The position numbers and the translations under genes are program-made. A stretch of DNA of 57,768 bases from Chloroflexaceae bacterium. Its GTDB lineage: Bacteria; Chloroflexota; Chloroflexia; Chloroflexales; Chloroflexaceae. The notes below the pieces were generated by a model, which searched no databases, was not told the origin of the DNA, and saw only the letters and a list, made by a program, of their open reading frames with translations. Location: the NCBI GenBank assembly GCA_012034075.1, contig JAAURD010000007.1:1-57768 (forward strand). The letters are read 5' to 3'. Below, one piece after another: positions 1 through 7,838 of the stretch. How positions within the stretch are numbered: position 1 is the stretch's first letter; the number at the start of each line of letters is the position of its first letter.

Positions 1-39
1 CCCTCTCCCCTTGTGGGAGAGGGGCCGGGGGTGGAGGGG
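1..39 (-). repeat. dispersed palindromic repeat, copy A
   Basis: This is the first of five copies of a roughly 40-bp GC-rich element. Its core is a 10-bp stem (CCCCTCTCCC / GGGAGAGGGG) with an ACAAG-type loop, preceded by a CCCTCACCCCCGG-like flank. This copy is in reverse orientation, cut by the window edge, and lies just downstream of the first VCBS gene. The other copies are at 4191-4231, 9043-9083, 30456-30495 and 52843-52880. Confidence 0.85.
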
Positions 40-101
40 TTACCGTCTCATATGGTTACCCTTGCACTGTTTCGTTACGGTGTGACCAGGATCACACAGG
101 T

Positions 102-1328
102 TTACCGCTGGATCATGGGTAGATAGACTGATAGGCTCATTGAGAGGCCATCACCTGGTGGTTCAAGCGGCATGCCATTGGTCGCCGGGGTGATGATCAT
201 CTCGCCTTCGGCAGGGCCAAAGATGATACTATCGTCGGCTGGTTGCAGCTCCATATCTTCGGCCAGTCGCCAGTTGGTATCACCAGCTTTGTGTATACTG
301 CCCATCTGGTCAATCTGCAGGCCATCCATGAGCCAGCCATAATTGTCACCCGTGCTCCCGTTGCGCCAGACAATATCGGCCCTACCATCACTGTTGAGAT
401 CGCCGACACCTACAATGCGCCAGGTATCGGTGAGAACGGCTGGCATGGCGCGAAAGTCTTTGATAAAGAAGCCGTCCATCAGCCAGATCTGCGTTTCGCC
501 CGTGTCTTGCCGCCACCAAAGCATATCAGCCTTGAGATCAGCATCAAAATCAGCAACGCCACGAATAAGCCAGTTTGTATTGGCAACCTGGTTGATCACG
601 CGGTTTTCCTTCACAAACATGCCATCCATGAGCCAGATATGATTGGTGCCGCTGATGGCATGGCGCCAGATCAAGTCGGTTTTGGCGTCACCGTCGAAAT
701 CACCGCTGCCAGCGATCTGCCAGTTGGTATCGCGCACTTCGTTGAGGACACGGTTCTCTTTAACGAACATACCTTGCATCAGCCAGATGTGATTGGTACC
801 ACTGATGGCATGGCGCCAGATCAGGTCAGCCTGGCCATCGAGGTCAAAGTGACCAGTGGCGGCAACCTTCCAACTGGCGTCAGAAACTTTGTTGATCACA
901 CGGCTGTTTTTGACAAAAAGGCCATCCATCAGCCAGATATGATTGTCACCCGTGTTGGCGTTGCGCCAGAGCAAATCGGATTTGGTGTCATTATCAAAAT
1001 CACCGATACTGGCAACATCCCAGCTGGTGTCGGCGACTCGGTTGATCACACGGTAGTTCTTCAGCGCCAGACCATTCATCAGCCACATATGATTATTGCC
1101 ATCCAGAGCATGGCGAATAAGAATATCGGCCTGGTTATCACCATCAAAGTCACCCATATCCGTGTGGCGGTTACCGGGACTGGTATCTTCGATAGTGAGG
1201 TCCTTATCGGATGCGGCCAGAATCGTTGCCGTCCCAGCAGTCACGGCGGTGAGGGTAAGCAGCAGTAGGGCGACTCGGATAGTCAGCCAGCTAGACGAAT
1301 GGGGACGTTGTGCAGCAGATGGGTTCAC
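102..1328 (-). CDS. secreted VCBS/FG-GAP six-repeat protein (paralogue 1)
   Basis: A 408-aa exported protein. The N-terminus has a basic stretch and a hydrophobic signal segment (about residues 18-38). Six tandem repeats of about 50 residues follow (about residues 56-355). Each starts with a Dx(D/N)xDxxxD calcium-binding-like loop and contains a WLM(D/N/Q)G motif, the signature of VCBS/FG-GAP beta-propeller proteins, so a six-bladed propeller is plausible. The C-terminus ends in VYLPMIQR, a tail recalled from many Chloroflexota secreted proteins. The start is GTG at 1328 with AAAGGAG eight bases upstream. It lies 31 bp downstream of a close paralogue with the same architecture, so this is a tandem duplication. 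The role is probably extracellular or surface binding; the ligand is unknown. Confidence 0.85.
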   Translation of the reverse strand: MNPSAAQRPHSSSWLTIRVALLLLTLTAVTAGTATILAASDKDLTIEDTSPGNRHTDMGDFDGDNQADILIRHALDGNNHMWLMNGLALKNYRVINRVADTSWDVASIGDFDNDTKSDLLWRNANTGDNHIWLMDGLFVKNSRVINKVSDASWKVAATGHFDLDGQADLIWRHAISGTNHIWLMQGMFVKENRVLNEVRDTNWQIAGSGDFDGDAKTDLIWRHAISGTNHIWLMDGMFVKENRVINQVANTNWLIRGVADFDADLKADMLWWRQDTGETQIWLMDGFFIKDFRAMPAVLTDTWRIVGVGDLNSDGRADIVWRNGSTGDNYGWLMDGLQIDQMGSIHKAGDTNWRLAEDMELQPADDSIIFGPAEGEMIITPATNGMPLEPPGDGLSMSLSVYLPMIQR

Positions 1329-1359
1329 AGATTGCTCCTTTCAGATAGCAGTGTGTTGA

Positions 1360-2631
1360 TCAGTAGCCCTGGTGTGTAATCATGGGTAAATAGACCAGCG
1401 AGACGCCGCTGTTGGTTGGTAAGCCGTTGCCCGGCGGCTCAAGTTCCATACCTTGGGTTGCGGGCTGAACGACCATGGCTGATTCGATAGGGCCGATATC
1501 CATAGTGTCCTCAGGGTCCTGTTCCATCGGCGGGTTATCGGCAATACGCCATTGCTGGTTTGGCACGTTATGGATATAGTCCATTTGATAAAAGTTGAGG
1601 CCATCGATCAACCAGACAAAATTCTCGCCCGTATCGATGTTGCGCCAGAGGACATCGGCCTTGCCGGCGCTGGGTGAACTGCTGCCATTATCAAAGTCGC
1701 CGACGCCAACGATGCGCCAGAGACTGACCGGAGAGGTCGCCATAGCTCTATTGGCCTTGAGAAAGTCGCCTTGCATCAGCCAGATGTGCGTTTCACCGGT
1801 GGATTGGTTCCACCAGAGCAGATCCGCCAAGCCATCTTCATCAAAATCAGCAACACCGCGAATAAGCCAGTTGGTATCGGCCACCTGGGGGATCGCTTTC
1901 CGATCGCGTACCTTCATGCCATCCATGAACCAGATTTCGTTGGTGCCGCTGATAACATGCCGCCAGACCAGGTCGGTTTTATCATCACCATCAAAGTGAC
2001 CAGCACCGGCAATCTGCCAGTTGGTATCAGCCACTTCGTTGAGCACGCTATTATCTTTCACATAGAGACCACTCATCAGCCAGATATGGTTGATACCGGT
2101 GCTGCTGTGGCGCCAGATCAGATCTGATCGGTTGTCGCTATCGTAATCGCCGGTTGCGGCAAGTTGCCAGCCAGTATCGGAAACCTGGTTGATCACTCGG
2201 TTATTTTTGACATAGAGTCCATTCATCAACCACATGTGATTATCGCCGGTCGTGGCATGACGCCAGACCATATCGGAGCGGAGATCGCCATCAAAATCGC
2301 CGATACTGACCACATCCCAATCAGGATCGGCGGCACGGTTAATCACCCGGTAGTTTTTCAGGCTGAGACCCTGCATCAGCCACATATGGTTATAACCGTC
2401 GTTGGCATGGCGCCAGACGATGTCGGCACGACCATCGCCATCGAAGTCGCCGAGATTGGTCTGGCGGTTGCCGGGGCTGGTCAGGCTGGGTGCCGGGGTA
2501 TCATCGCTGGCAGCAAGCAGTGCATTGACTGGTTGTATCGCCAGGAGGATCAGGGTTGGTATGAGCATCAGTGCGAACACGGAGAGACCGTGTCTGATGC
2601 GTCTTTGTGTTGGTGGATGAAAACGAGACAT
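1360..2631 (-). CDS. secreted VCBS/FG-GAP six-repeat protein (paralogue 2)
   Basis: A 423-aa paralogue of the downstream gene. It has a signal segment (about residues 15-38), six roughly 50-residue repeats with DxDxDGxxD-like loops and WLM(Q/N/S)G motifs, and a C-terminal VYLPMI tail. The sixth repeat carries a small insertion (GSSSPSAGK). The reading frame stays open up to 2724, but ATG 2631 is chosen because AAGGAG sits about eight bases before it and the signal peptide begins there. An extended -10 promoter (2712-2720) and a perfect 9-bp inverted repeat (2678-2704) lie in its leader. With its neighbour it follows the exopolysaccharide genes, which fits a cell-surface or sheath role, but that is inference. 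Confidence 0.85.
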   Translation of the reverse strand: MSRFHPPTQRRIRHGLSVFALMLIPTLILLAIQPVNALLAASDDTPAPSLTSPGNRQTNLGDFDGDGRADIVWRHANDGYNHMWLMQGLSLKNYRVINRAADPDWDVVSIGDFDGDLRSDMVWRHATTGDNHMWLMNGLYVKNNRVINQVSDTGWQLAATGDYDSDNRSDLIWRHSSTGINHIWLMSGLYVKDNSVLNEVADTNWQIAGAGHFDGDDKTDLVWRHVISGTNEIWFMDGMKVRDRKAIPQVADTNWLIRGVADFDEDGLADLLWWNQSTGETHIWLMQGDFLKANRAMATSPVSLWRIVGVGDFDNGSSSPSAGKADVLWRNIDTGENFVWLIDGLNFYQMDYIHNVPNQQWRIADNPPMEQDPEDTMDIGPIESAMVVQPATQGMELEPPGNGLPTNSGVSLVYLPMITHQGY

Positions 2632-2677
2632 AAGATGACTCCTTGAACAAACAATCAGTGCGTATGTTATGACAATG

Positions 2678-2704
2678 GAGTGACCAGCAATCAGTTGGTC
2701 ACTC
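2678..2704 (-). promoter_or_regulatory. perfect 9-bp inverted repeat in the VCBS leader
   Basis: GAGTGACCA and TGGTCACTC are separated by nine bases. The site lies immediately downstream of the predicted transcription start of the VCBS pair and upstream of its ribosome-binding site. It could be an operator for a dimeric repressor or a 5' leader hairpin; sequence alone does not decide. Confidence 0.5.
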
Positions 2705-2711
2705 ACTTTCG

Positions 2712-2720
2712 AGTATAGCA
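2712..2720 (-). promoter_or_regulatory. extended -10 promoter of the VCBS pair
   Basis: On the minus strand TGC-TATACT gives an extended -10 (TG one base before TATACT). No good -35 is seen at 17 bp. Predicted transcription starts near 2705, about 75 bases before ATG 2631. Confidence 0.5.
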
Positions 2721-2804
2721 CCAATCTTGATTTTTCCTAGAGGGAAAAAAGGGCTATTTTGTCTTTAGGAACGGTCGTAGAAAGGATGTCTCTGTTTTAA
2801 GCAT

Positions 2805-4151
2805 TTAACTGCGTGCCGGACGGTGATAGACGGGCCAGCGTACTGGTCCAAAGATACTGGAAGCAATACCAATGCGCTGATGCACCTGCATCGCCATCAC
2901 AACATTGCGCACCATAATGCTGATAGTACTGGCAAGTGCAGCACCTTCAAGGCCCCAGAGGGGAATACAGATGAACTGTAGGAGAGCGCCAAGCGCAAAA
3001 CTCACCGCCGTGCCGATAGCGGCATCACGTTCATGGCCGGTCATAGTCAGCAAGACACCTACGGAACCCATCGCAACATTGATGATCTGCCCAAAGACCA
3101 AAATGATGAGTGCTGAACGTGCAGCGACAAATGCTTCACCAAAGATAACCAGGAACCACGAACCAAGCAGAATCAGGCCGATGATAAGGGGCAGGGTCGC
3201 CAGCAGAATAAGTTGTATGCTGCGGGTAACAACCTGCTGTAGTCGCTCGTGTTGACCCTGGGCATAGAGCGTGGCAACCGTTGGGGAAAGGGCCATGTTG
3301 GCAGCACCAAGCACAAAGGTAATCAGTGACGCTCCTCGTTCGGCCACAACATACAGAGCAACAGCAGTGGGGTTGAGCAGCCAACCCAGTACAAGAATAG
3401 CAAGACGGCTATCGAGCAGGCTAAGGCTCTGCATCATCACAAGTGGCAGAGCACTGCGAAACCAGAGTCGCCCGTCATACTGTGGTGCAGCCTGATGCAC
3501 GGCAACTGGCAGAGCGCGACCGAGCAAGCGAGCACCGATCAGCAGCGCGATCAGCGAAGCGACGACTGAGAGCAGCATGGCATGCTGAGCATTGAGCAAT
3601 GCCGGTGCCAGGAGCGCGAGCAGAGCGACCAGCACCATGATGCCGATGGGACGAATAATGGTCTCTGGGAGCTGGCTTATGATGACGCAGTGAAGGCCAT
3701 GCAGTATCGCCCGCTGTCGTAAGATCAGGGCCAGGATGGGAATAAGCGGAGCAGCATACCAGAAGGCCAGCAGCATGGCATCCTGCCCATTGTGATGAAA
3801 CAGCCAGGTAACGATGGCGGTGGTTAGCGCAATCGTACTGGCAGCGAGCAGCACCAGTTGCAACGACCAGCGCAGGATGCCGCGCATATGGCTATAGGCC
3901 AGGCGAGCATGGTAGGCGGCTGTCTGACGCAGCAGCAGGGTCTGCATGCCGAAGATGGACGGCGCGACCAGGATATTGACCCAGGTGATAACATAGGCGT
4001 AGATGCCAAACTGGGTAATACCGAGCAGCCGCGCCAGCGCCGCATTGAGCAGAAAGGAGAGCGCTGTTCCACCGATGATCAAGATAAAAGAGCCGATGGA
4101 GCCGCGAAGCAACTGCTCACGTAACAGGTTGTCTGGTTTGGGATTGGTCAT
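2805..4151 (-). CDS. polysaccharide flippase (MATE/MurJ-like, Wzx type)
   Basis: A 448-aa integral membrane protein with about 12-14 hydrophobic segments and a short polar N-terminus (NPKPDNLLREQLLRGS), typical of the oligosaccharide flippase family that moves undecaprenyl-linked repeat units across the inner membrane. The frame is open to 4235, but the extra residues are translated filler repeat (4152-4231). ATG 4151 is therefore preferred, although its Shine-Dalgarno is weak. It is transcribed after the tyrosine-kinase gene and the NusG-like gene, as in capsule and exopolysaccharide clusters. No glycosyltransferase lies in the window. The exact substrate is unknown. Confidence 0.85.
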   Translation of the reverse strand: MTNPKPDNLLREQLLRGSIGSFILIIGGTALSFLLNAALARLLGITQFGIYAYVITWVNILVAPSIFGMQTLLLRQTAAYHARLAYSHMRGILRWSLQLVLLAASTIALTTAIVTWLFHHNGQDAMLLAFWYAAPLIPILALILRQRAILHGLHCVIISQLPETIIRPIGIMVLVALLALLAPALLNAQHAMLLSVVASLIALLIGARLLGRALPVAVHQAAPQYDGRLWFRSALPLVMMQSLSLLDSRLAILVLGWLLNPTAVALYVVAERGASLITFVLGAANMALSPTVATLYAQGQHERLQQVVTRSIQLILLATLPLIIGLILLGSWFLVIFGEAFVAARSALIILVFGQIINVAMGSVGVLLTMTGHERDAAIGTAVSFALGALLQFICIPLWGLEGAALASTISIMVRNVVMAMQVHQRIGIASSIFGPVRWPVYHRPARS

Positions 4152-4348
4152 TTGACAATTGATAATGGATACCTTGCGCTCCGACCTGCACCCCTCATCC
4201 CCGGCCCTTCTCCCACAAGGGGAGAAGGGAGTCACTAGTGCGGTGGCGCCCCGTGCGGTGGAAAATGAGCGCGGCTACAAGCCGCGCCTACGATTCGCAC
4301 CTGCGTCGGGCGTTCGGGCGCAGCACGCTGAGTCCCCTACAGCTGCGC
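4152..4348. repeat. composite intergenic repeat island 1
   Basis: This gap is built almost entirely of repeat modules: a TTGACAATTGATAATGGATA-type filler (about 4151-4172), palindromic copy B (4191-4231), a hairpin GCGCGGC-TACAA-GCCGCGC followed by CTACGATTC (4269-4296), and a GCTGCGCCTACGGCTGGCG segment that runs over the stop codon of the upstream kinase gene. The same modules recur at 8916-9206. No coding potential is seen. Confidence 0.75.
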
Positions 4349-6202
4349 CTACGGCTGGCGTGTGTTGCCGTTCTGGCTCTGTATCAGGGCTTCGGTTTCC
4401 ACCGATGTGCCATGACCATTGGTGCTATTGATTGGCCGCATCACTTCATAGTGTTGTGATCGGCGTGAACGTTTGGACCACCGAAACCAGCGAAACAGAC
4501 CTGTGGGTTTCTTTTTCTGGCTGCTCTGGTGATAGTAACCATAGCTATAGTAATAGGCGTAGTAGCCCAGGTCAGGTAGATTCACCTGGTTGAGCACAGG
4601 GCCAAGGATATTGGCGCCAACTTGCTCCAGGATCATCTTGCAACGCTGGACCAGGTGAATACGCGTTTGACCGGCCCAGACGACCTGGATCACAGCACTG
4701 ACTCGACGCGCAATGAGTGACGCATCGGTGACGGTCGCCGCCGGTGGTGAGTCGTAGATGATAATATCGGCAGTTGCTTCGAGTTGCTGCATGACCCGTT
4801 GCGCCCGTTCCGAATTAATCAACTCGGCCGGGTTGGGCGGGATCGTGCCTGATGTCAGGACACGCAAATTGGGAATAGCGGTTGTCTGTAGAAATGCATC
4901 CAGATCGAGTGGCTGGTCGTTTTGCTGGCTAATCACCAAATTGGTAAAGCCGGGGGTGCGCGCAATATCGAAGATATGCTGTAAACTGGGTTTGCGCAGG
5001 TCAGCATCGACCAGAATAACGCGGCTACCAGCAAGCGCAAAACTGGCGGCCAGGTTGGTCGCCACAAAGGTTTTGCCTTCGTTGGGGCCAGCACTGGTGA
5101 CAAGCAGGCTCCGCACGGGGGTGCTCATATTGGCGACTTGAATGCTGGTGCGCAGAGCACGGAAGGACTCGGCAATGGGCGAGAGCGAGTCATTCAGGGT
5201 GACCAGATAGCCACCGGGCTTCTTGCGTTCGCTGGGCGAAACAACCCCAATAACGCCGCGCGTGGCAATACCATACACCGCATCGAGGGCTTCGGGCGAT
5301 TTCACGGTATAGTCAATGTATTCCAGCAAAAAGGCCAGGGCAACGCCAATAAACATACCTATCATCACCGCCAACATGGTTCGCTGGAAGGTATCGAACG
5401 GCAAAGGTGTGGCTGGGAGCAGTGCGGTATCGACAACAACGGCGGTATCAACACCTGGTGGCTGACTCACCGGAGTGGTTACTTCGGCGAGGCGGGCCTG
5501 GGCATTAGCGAGCCGCGTCTGCAGATCAATGCGGGCATAGCGCTGTTCAATCAGGAGCGTATTCAGAGCTTCAAGCTCCTCGCGCTGCTGGTCATTGCGG
5601 TTCTGGCGTTCGAGATCATCCTTTTGATCTTCGAGTTCACTGATACGCTGATCATAGGTCGTAATCTCAAGCTCGAGCGCAGCAATAAGTTCTTGCAAAC
5701 GGTTCTTCTCGGGAGCATCGCTCAGCTGGCGCTGCTCCTCGATCTGTTGCTGCTGCGATTGCTGGCGGCTCACTTCGCTGGCAATGAGCACCTGCGCAGC
5801 TGTGTTGGCAATGTCTTGCGCAACCTGCGGGTCTGGATGGGTCGCGCTAATGCGAAAAAACTGGGTACCATCAACATACTGGCTCTGCAATGCGCGTTGA
5901 ATATCGGCTTCCGCAATGTCCTGGTCCATTTCATCTGCAACGCGTTGGATAAACGAACGCGTCGCGATCAGCTCAATATAGGTATTGGCGAGCGATTCGA
6001 CGCGGTTGTTGCCAAGTTCCACCGCTGCGGTGGGCAGCAACGGGCTGACTTGACCAGGGTTAATAAATAGCGTGGTTGTGGTATGGTAGAGTGGCACCTG
6101 TTGACTGGTATAGAGCACTGTGCCGATGCCACTGCTGATCATCAAGAAGATGATCAACCAGAGGCGTTTACGGATGATCTTCCAATAGGCGAGCAGTTCC
6201 AT
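4349..6202 (-). CDS. Wzz-type chain-length regulator fused to BY-kinase
   Basis: A 617-aa protein that combines a polysaccharide co-polymerase with a bacterial tyrosine autokinase. The Wzz domain has a membrane segment at about residues 14-32, a periplasmic region with coiled coil (about 140-245) and a second membrane segment (about 274-293). The cytoplasmic kinase has Walker A SAGPNEGKT (370-378), Walker A' ILVDADLRKP (397-406), Walker B-like IIIYDSPP (480-487) and a tyrosine cluster YYAYYYSYGYY (547-557) for autophosphorylation. It controls length and export of exopolysaccharide together with the flippase downstream. ATG 6202 has AGGA nine bases upstream. The last codons overlap a dispersed repeat, so the exact C-terminus may have been altered by it. 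Confidence 0.9.
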   Translation of the reverse strand: MELLAYWKIIRKRLWLIIFLMISSGIGTVLYTSQQVPLYHTTTTLFINPGQVSPLLPTAAVELGNNRVESLANTYIELIATRSFIQRVADEMDQDIAEADIQRALQSQYVDGTQFFRISATHPDPQVAQDIANTAAQVLIASEVSRQQSQQQQIEEQRQLSDAPEKNRLQELIAALELEITTYDQRISELEDQKDDLERQNRNDQQREELEALNTLLIEQRYARIDLQTRLANAQARLAEVTTPVSQPPGVDTAVVVDTALLPATPLPFDTFQRTMLAVMIGMFIGVALAFLLEYIDYTVKSPEALDAVYGIATRGVIGVVSPSERKKPGGYLVTLNDSLSPIAESFRALRTSIQVANMSTPVRSLLVTSAGPNEGKTFVATNLAASFALAGSRVILVDADLRKPSLQHIFDIARTPGFTNLVISQQNDQPLDLDAFLQTTAIPNLRVLTSGTIPPNPAELINSERAQRVMQQLEATADIIIYDSPPAATVTDASLIARRVSAVIQVVWAGQTRIHLVQRCKMILEQVGANILGPVLNQVNLPDLGYYAYYYSYGYYHQSSQKKKPTGLFRWFRWSKRSRRSQHYEVMRPINSTNGHGTSVETEALIQSQNGNTRQP

Positions 6203-6229
6203 AGTGATTATCCTGTTAGCTGGGTTGAT

Positions 6230-6832
6230 TTACTGGTTGGCTGAACGAACGGTTCGGATAGGACGCCCACGCCCACGGCTCCGGCGTTGGGACATGTTTG
6301 GCTGCGGGTTGGTATGATGACTGACGGGTTCTAACAGCTGGCGATCAATTTCGACACGACTGAACTGGCCCATCAGCTCGAGCAAAATCTGCACACGGGC
6401 CGATGGTGTGGTTGGCCCCTGAAACAACGCTTCGAGACCGCAAAGTGGCCCACGGGTAATGCGCACAGCGTCGCCGGGCCGAAATGCGTGTGCTACCAGA
6501 CCGCCCTGTTGATTGATATCGGCAATATATTGGCGAATGGCGCTGATGACCGATGATGGTACAGGCACGGGCACATCTCCCGATGTAATGAGACGCACGA
6601 CCCCTGGCATGGTCTCAATCCGTCCACGCTCCAGGGTATCCATACTGGTCTGCACAAAGAGATAACCAGGGAAGAGTGCGATAGATCGCGCTGGCTCGCT
6701 GGTGGCTTGCTGCACTTCGGGCAGATAGACGATCAGGTTGTCCAGGGTATTGAGCACCGTCGCAGTCATGCGTTCTTTGCTGGCCTGACATTGCATGGCA
6801 TACCATTGGTTTTTCGGATGTGCTGCATGCAT
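6230..6832 (-). CDS. NusG/RfaH-like transcription antiterminator
   Basis: A 200-aa NusG paralogue. The NGN domain opens with NQWYAMQCQASKERM and contains LFPGYLFVQT and MPGVVRLI. A KOW-type domain follows (FRPGDAVRITRGPLCGLEALF) with a basic C-terminal tail (QRRSRGRGRP). Specialised NusG proteins of this kind (RfaH, LoaP, UpxY) promote read-through of long polysaccharide operons. It is the first gene of the exopolysaccharide unit, 27 bp before the chain-length kinase, which fits that role. The start at 6832 is preceded by AAGGGAA. A roughly 520-bp leader with a small terminator-like hairpin lies upstream. Confidence 0.88.
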   Translation of the reverse strand: MHAAHPKNQWYAMQCQASKERMTATVLNTLDNLIVYLPEVQQATSEPARSIALFPGYLFVQTSMDTLERGRIETMPGVVRLITSGDVPVPVPSSVISAIRQYIADINQQGGLVAHAFRPGDAVRITRGPLCGLEALFQGPTTPSARVQILLELMGQFSRVEIDRQLLEPVSHHTNPQPNMSQRRSRGRGRPIRTVRSANQ

Positions 6833-7352
6833 GAGCTTTCCCTTCTCTATAGTATTGCTTCTCTAACGTGTTTGAATGGGATGCGCTGCCATTCCAGCGG
6901 ATCAGGCTGGTTTTGAGCGATGACGTTTCTGCACGCCGGTGCGTGTTGGCAGCGGAGCAGTGGCTACGACGACATGCGAACACGGTAACTGGCGGTTTTG
7001 TGTACTGCCTGGTGACAAACCTGGCTGGCAATAGACCGATCAGGTCAACAAGTCAGGTCGCTCACGTGCAGATGGTCTTTTGTATGGACAAAAAATGCAA
7101 CTGGTAGTTGCGCTTCTGCCTATTAAACGATAGTGGTTGCTAAATTAGATAAGCGATTTTGCGGCTGTGGTTGTTGGTGCTGCTACCGTGTTGATAGTAT
7201 CCGCGTGAACCGGTGAAAACATGGACAGCGCAAAGGGGAAAATTGGGGTGCGTCGGCAATGGCAACGCACCACCATTCGGGTGAACATGCGGATGGATCG
7301 AACAGGGACAAGCACCAGTGTGTGTTGCTGGTGAATGCTCCTGCTCGTTTTT
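6833..7352. other. non-coding leader upstream of the NusG-like gene
   Basis: About 520 bp without a credible gene; the open frames here lack ribosome-binding sites and family resemblance. On the minus strand it holds a short hairpin followed by a T run (7090-7111). As the leader of an operon that begins with a NusG/RfaH-type protein, it is the expected place for an antitermination signal, but no known ops-like sequence was recognised. Confidence 0.5.
7090..7111 (-). terminator. small intrinsic terminator or attenuator hairpin
   Basis: On the minus strand GCAACT-ACC-AGTTGC is followed by ATTTTTTG: a 6-bp stem, 3-base loop and run of six T. It could end the importer transcript or act as an attenuator before the NusG-like gene. 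The stem is short, so the call is moderate. Confidence 0.4.
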
Positions 7353-7724
7353 TCAGCTCTTCTTTGGCGGTTCTTTCGTCCCAAGCAGCGTTTCAAAAGC
7401 CGATAAGAGTGCCGCCATCGAACTTTCATAGCCGCTGTTTGGTTCGCTCCCACGCCAACGCCATGCCCACGACCAGCTACCCAGCACATCGGGCACACTC
7501 AGTACTTCCAGACCGAGCGATGACAGCTTTTCAATGAGGGCCTGACGATCATCCATCAGGTGACGAAAGACTTCATCGCGGAACTCCAAATCGCCAGACC
7601 GCGAACGGAGCTTTTCAACTTCAGATAGTGCTTCATCATAGGCCATGAGTAAGACGCGTGTCTCTTTCACGCCTGGTGTTTCGCCGGCGGCAAGCTGTTT
7701 GCGGAGATCATCAATAAGGCTCAT
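7353..7724 (-). CDS. hypothetical protein, 123 aa
   Basis: I do not recognise this protein. It is soluble, has a charged helical first half (DDLRKQLAAGET, YDEALSEVEKLRSR) and a Trp-rich stretch (GSWSWAWRWRG at about residues 82-92), and ends in a lysine-rich tail. ATG 7724 has AAGGG about eight bases upstream, and codon use resembles the neighbours. It lies downstream of the THI5-like binding-protein gene on the same strand, about 115 bp away, so it may be the last gene of that transcript; no function is inferred. Confidence 0.6.
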   Translation of the reverse strand: MSLIDDLRKQLAAGETPGVKETRVLLMAYDEALSEVEKLRSRSGDLEFRDEVFRHLMDDRQALIEKLSSLGLEVLSVPDVLGSWSWAWRWRGSEPNSGYESSMAALLSAFETLLGTKEPPKKS

Positions 7725-7838
7725 ACATATCCCTTGCTTGGCTAGTGTTCTGTATCAGGATGCGGTTCTGATGTCTCACACCAGCCTACTACTCTTGCTC
7801 GTATGTCTGCATTCTCTCCTGTTGATTATACCCGAATC

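Noticed and set aside
243-1268. Long plus-strand open frame (341 codons) opposite the first VCBS gene
   Set aside because: It is the antisense shadow of the repeats: its translation repeats in step with the VCBS units, it has no ribosome-binding site, and the minus-strand product has a signal peptide and a known fold.
5138-6070. 310-codon plus-strand frame opposite the chain-length kinase
   Set aside because: No family resemblance or start signal; the minus strand encodes an intact Wzz/BY-kinase with all motifs.
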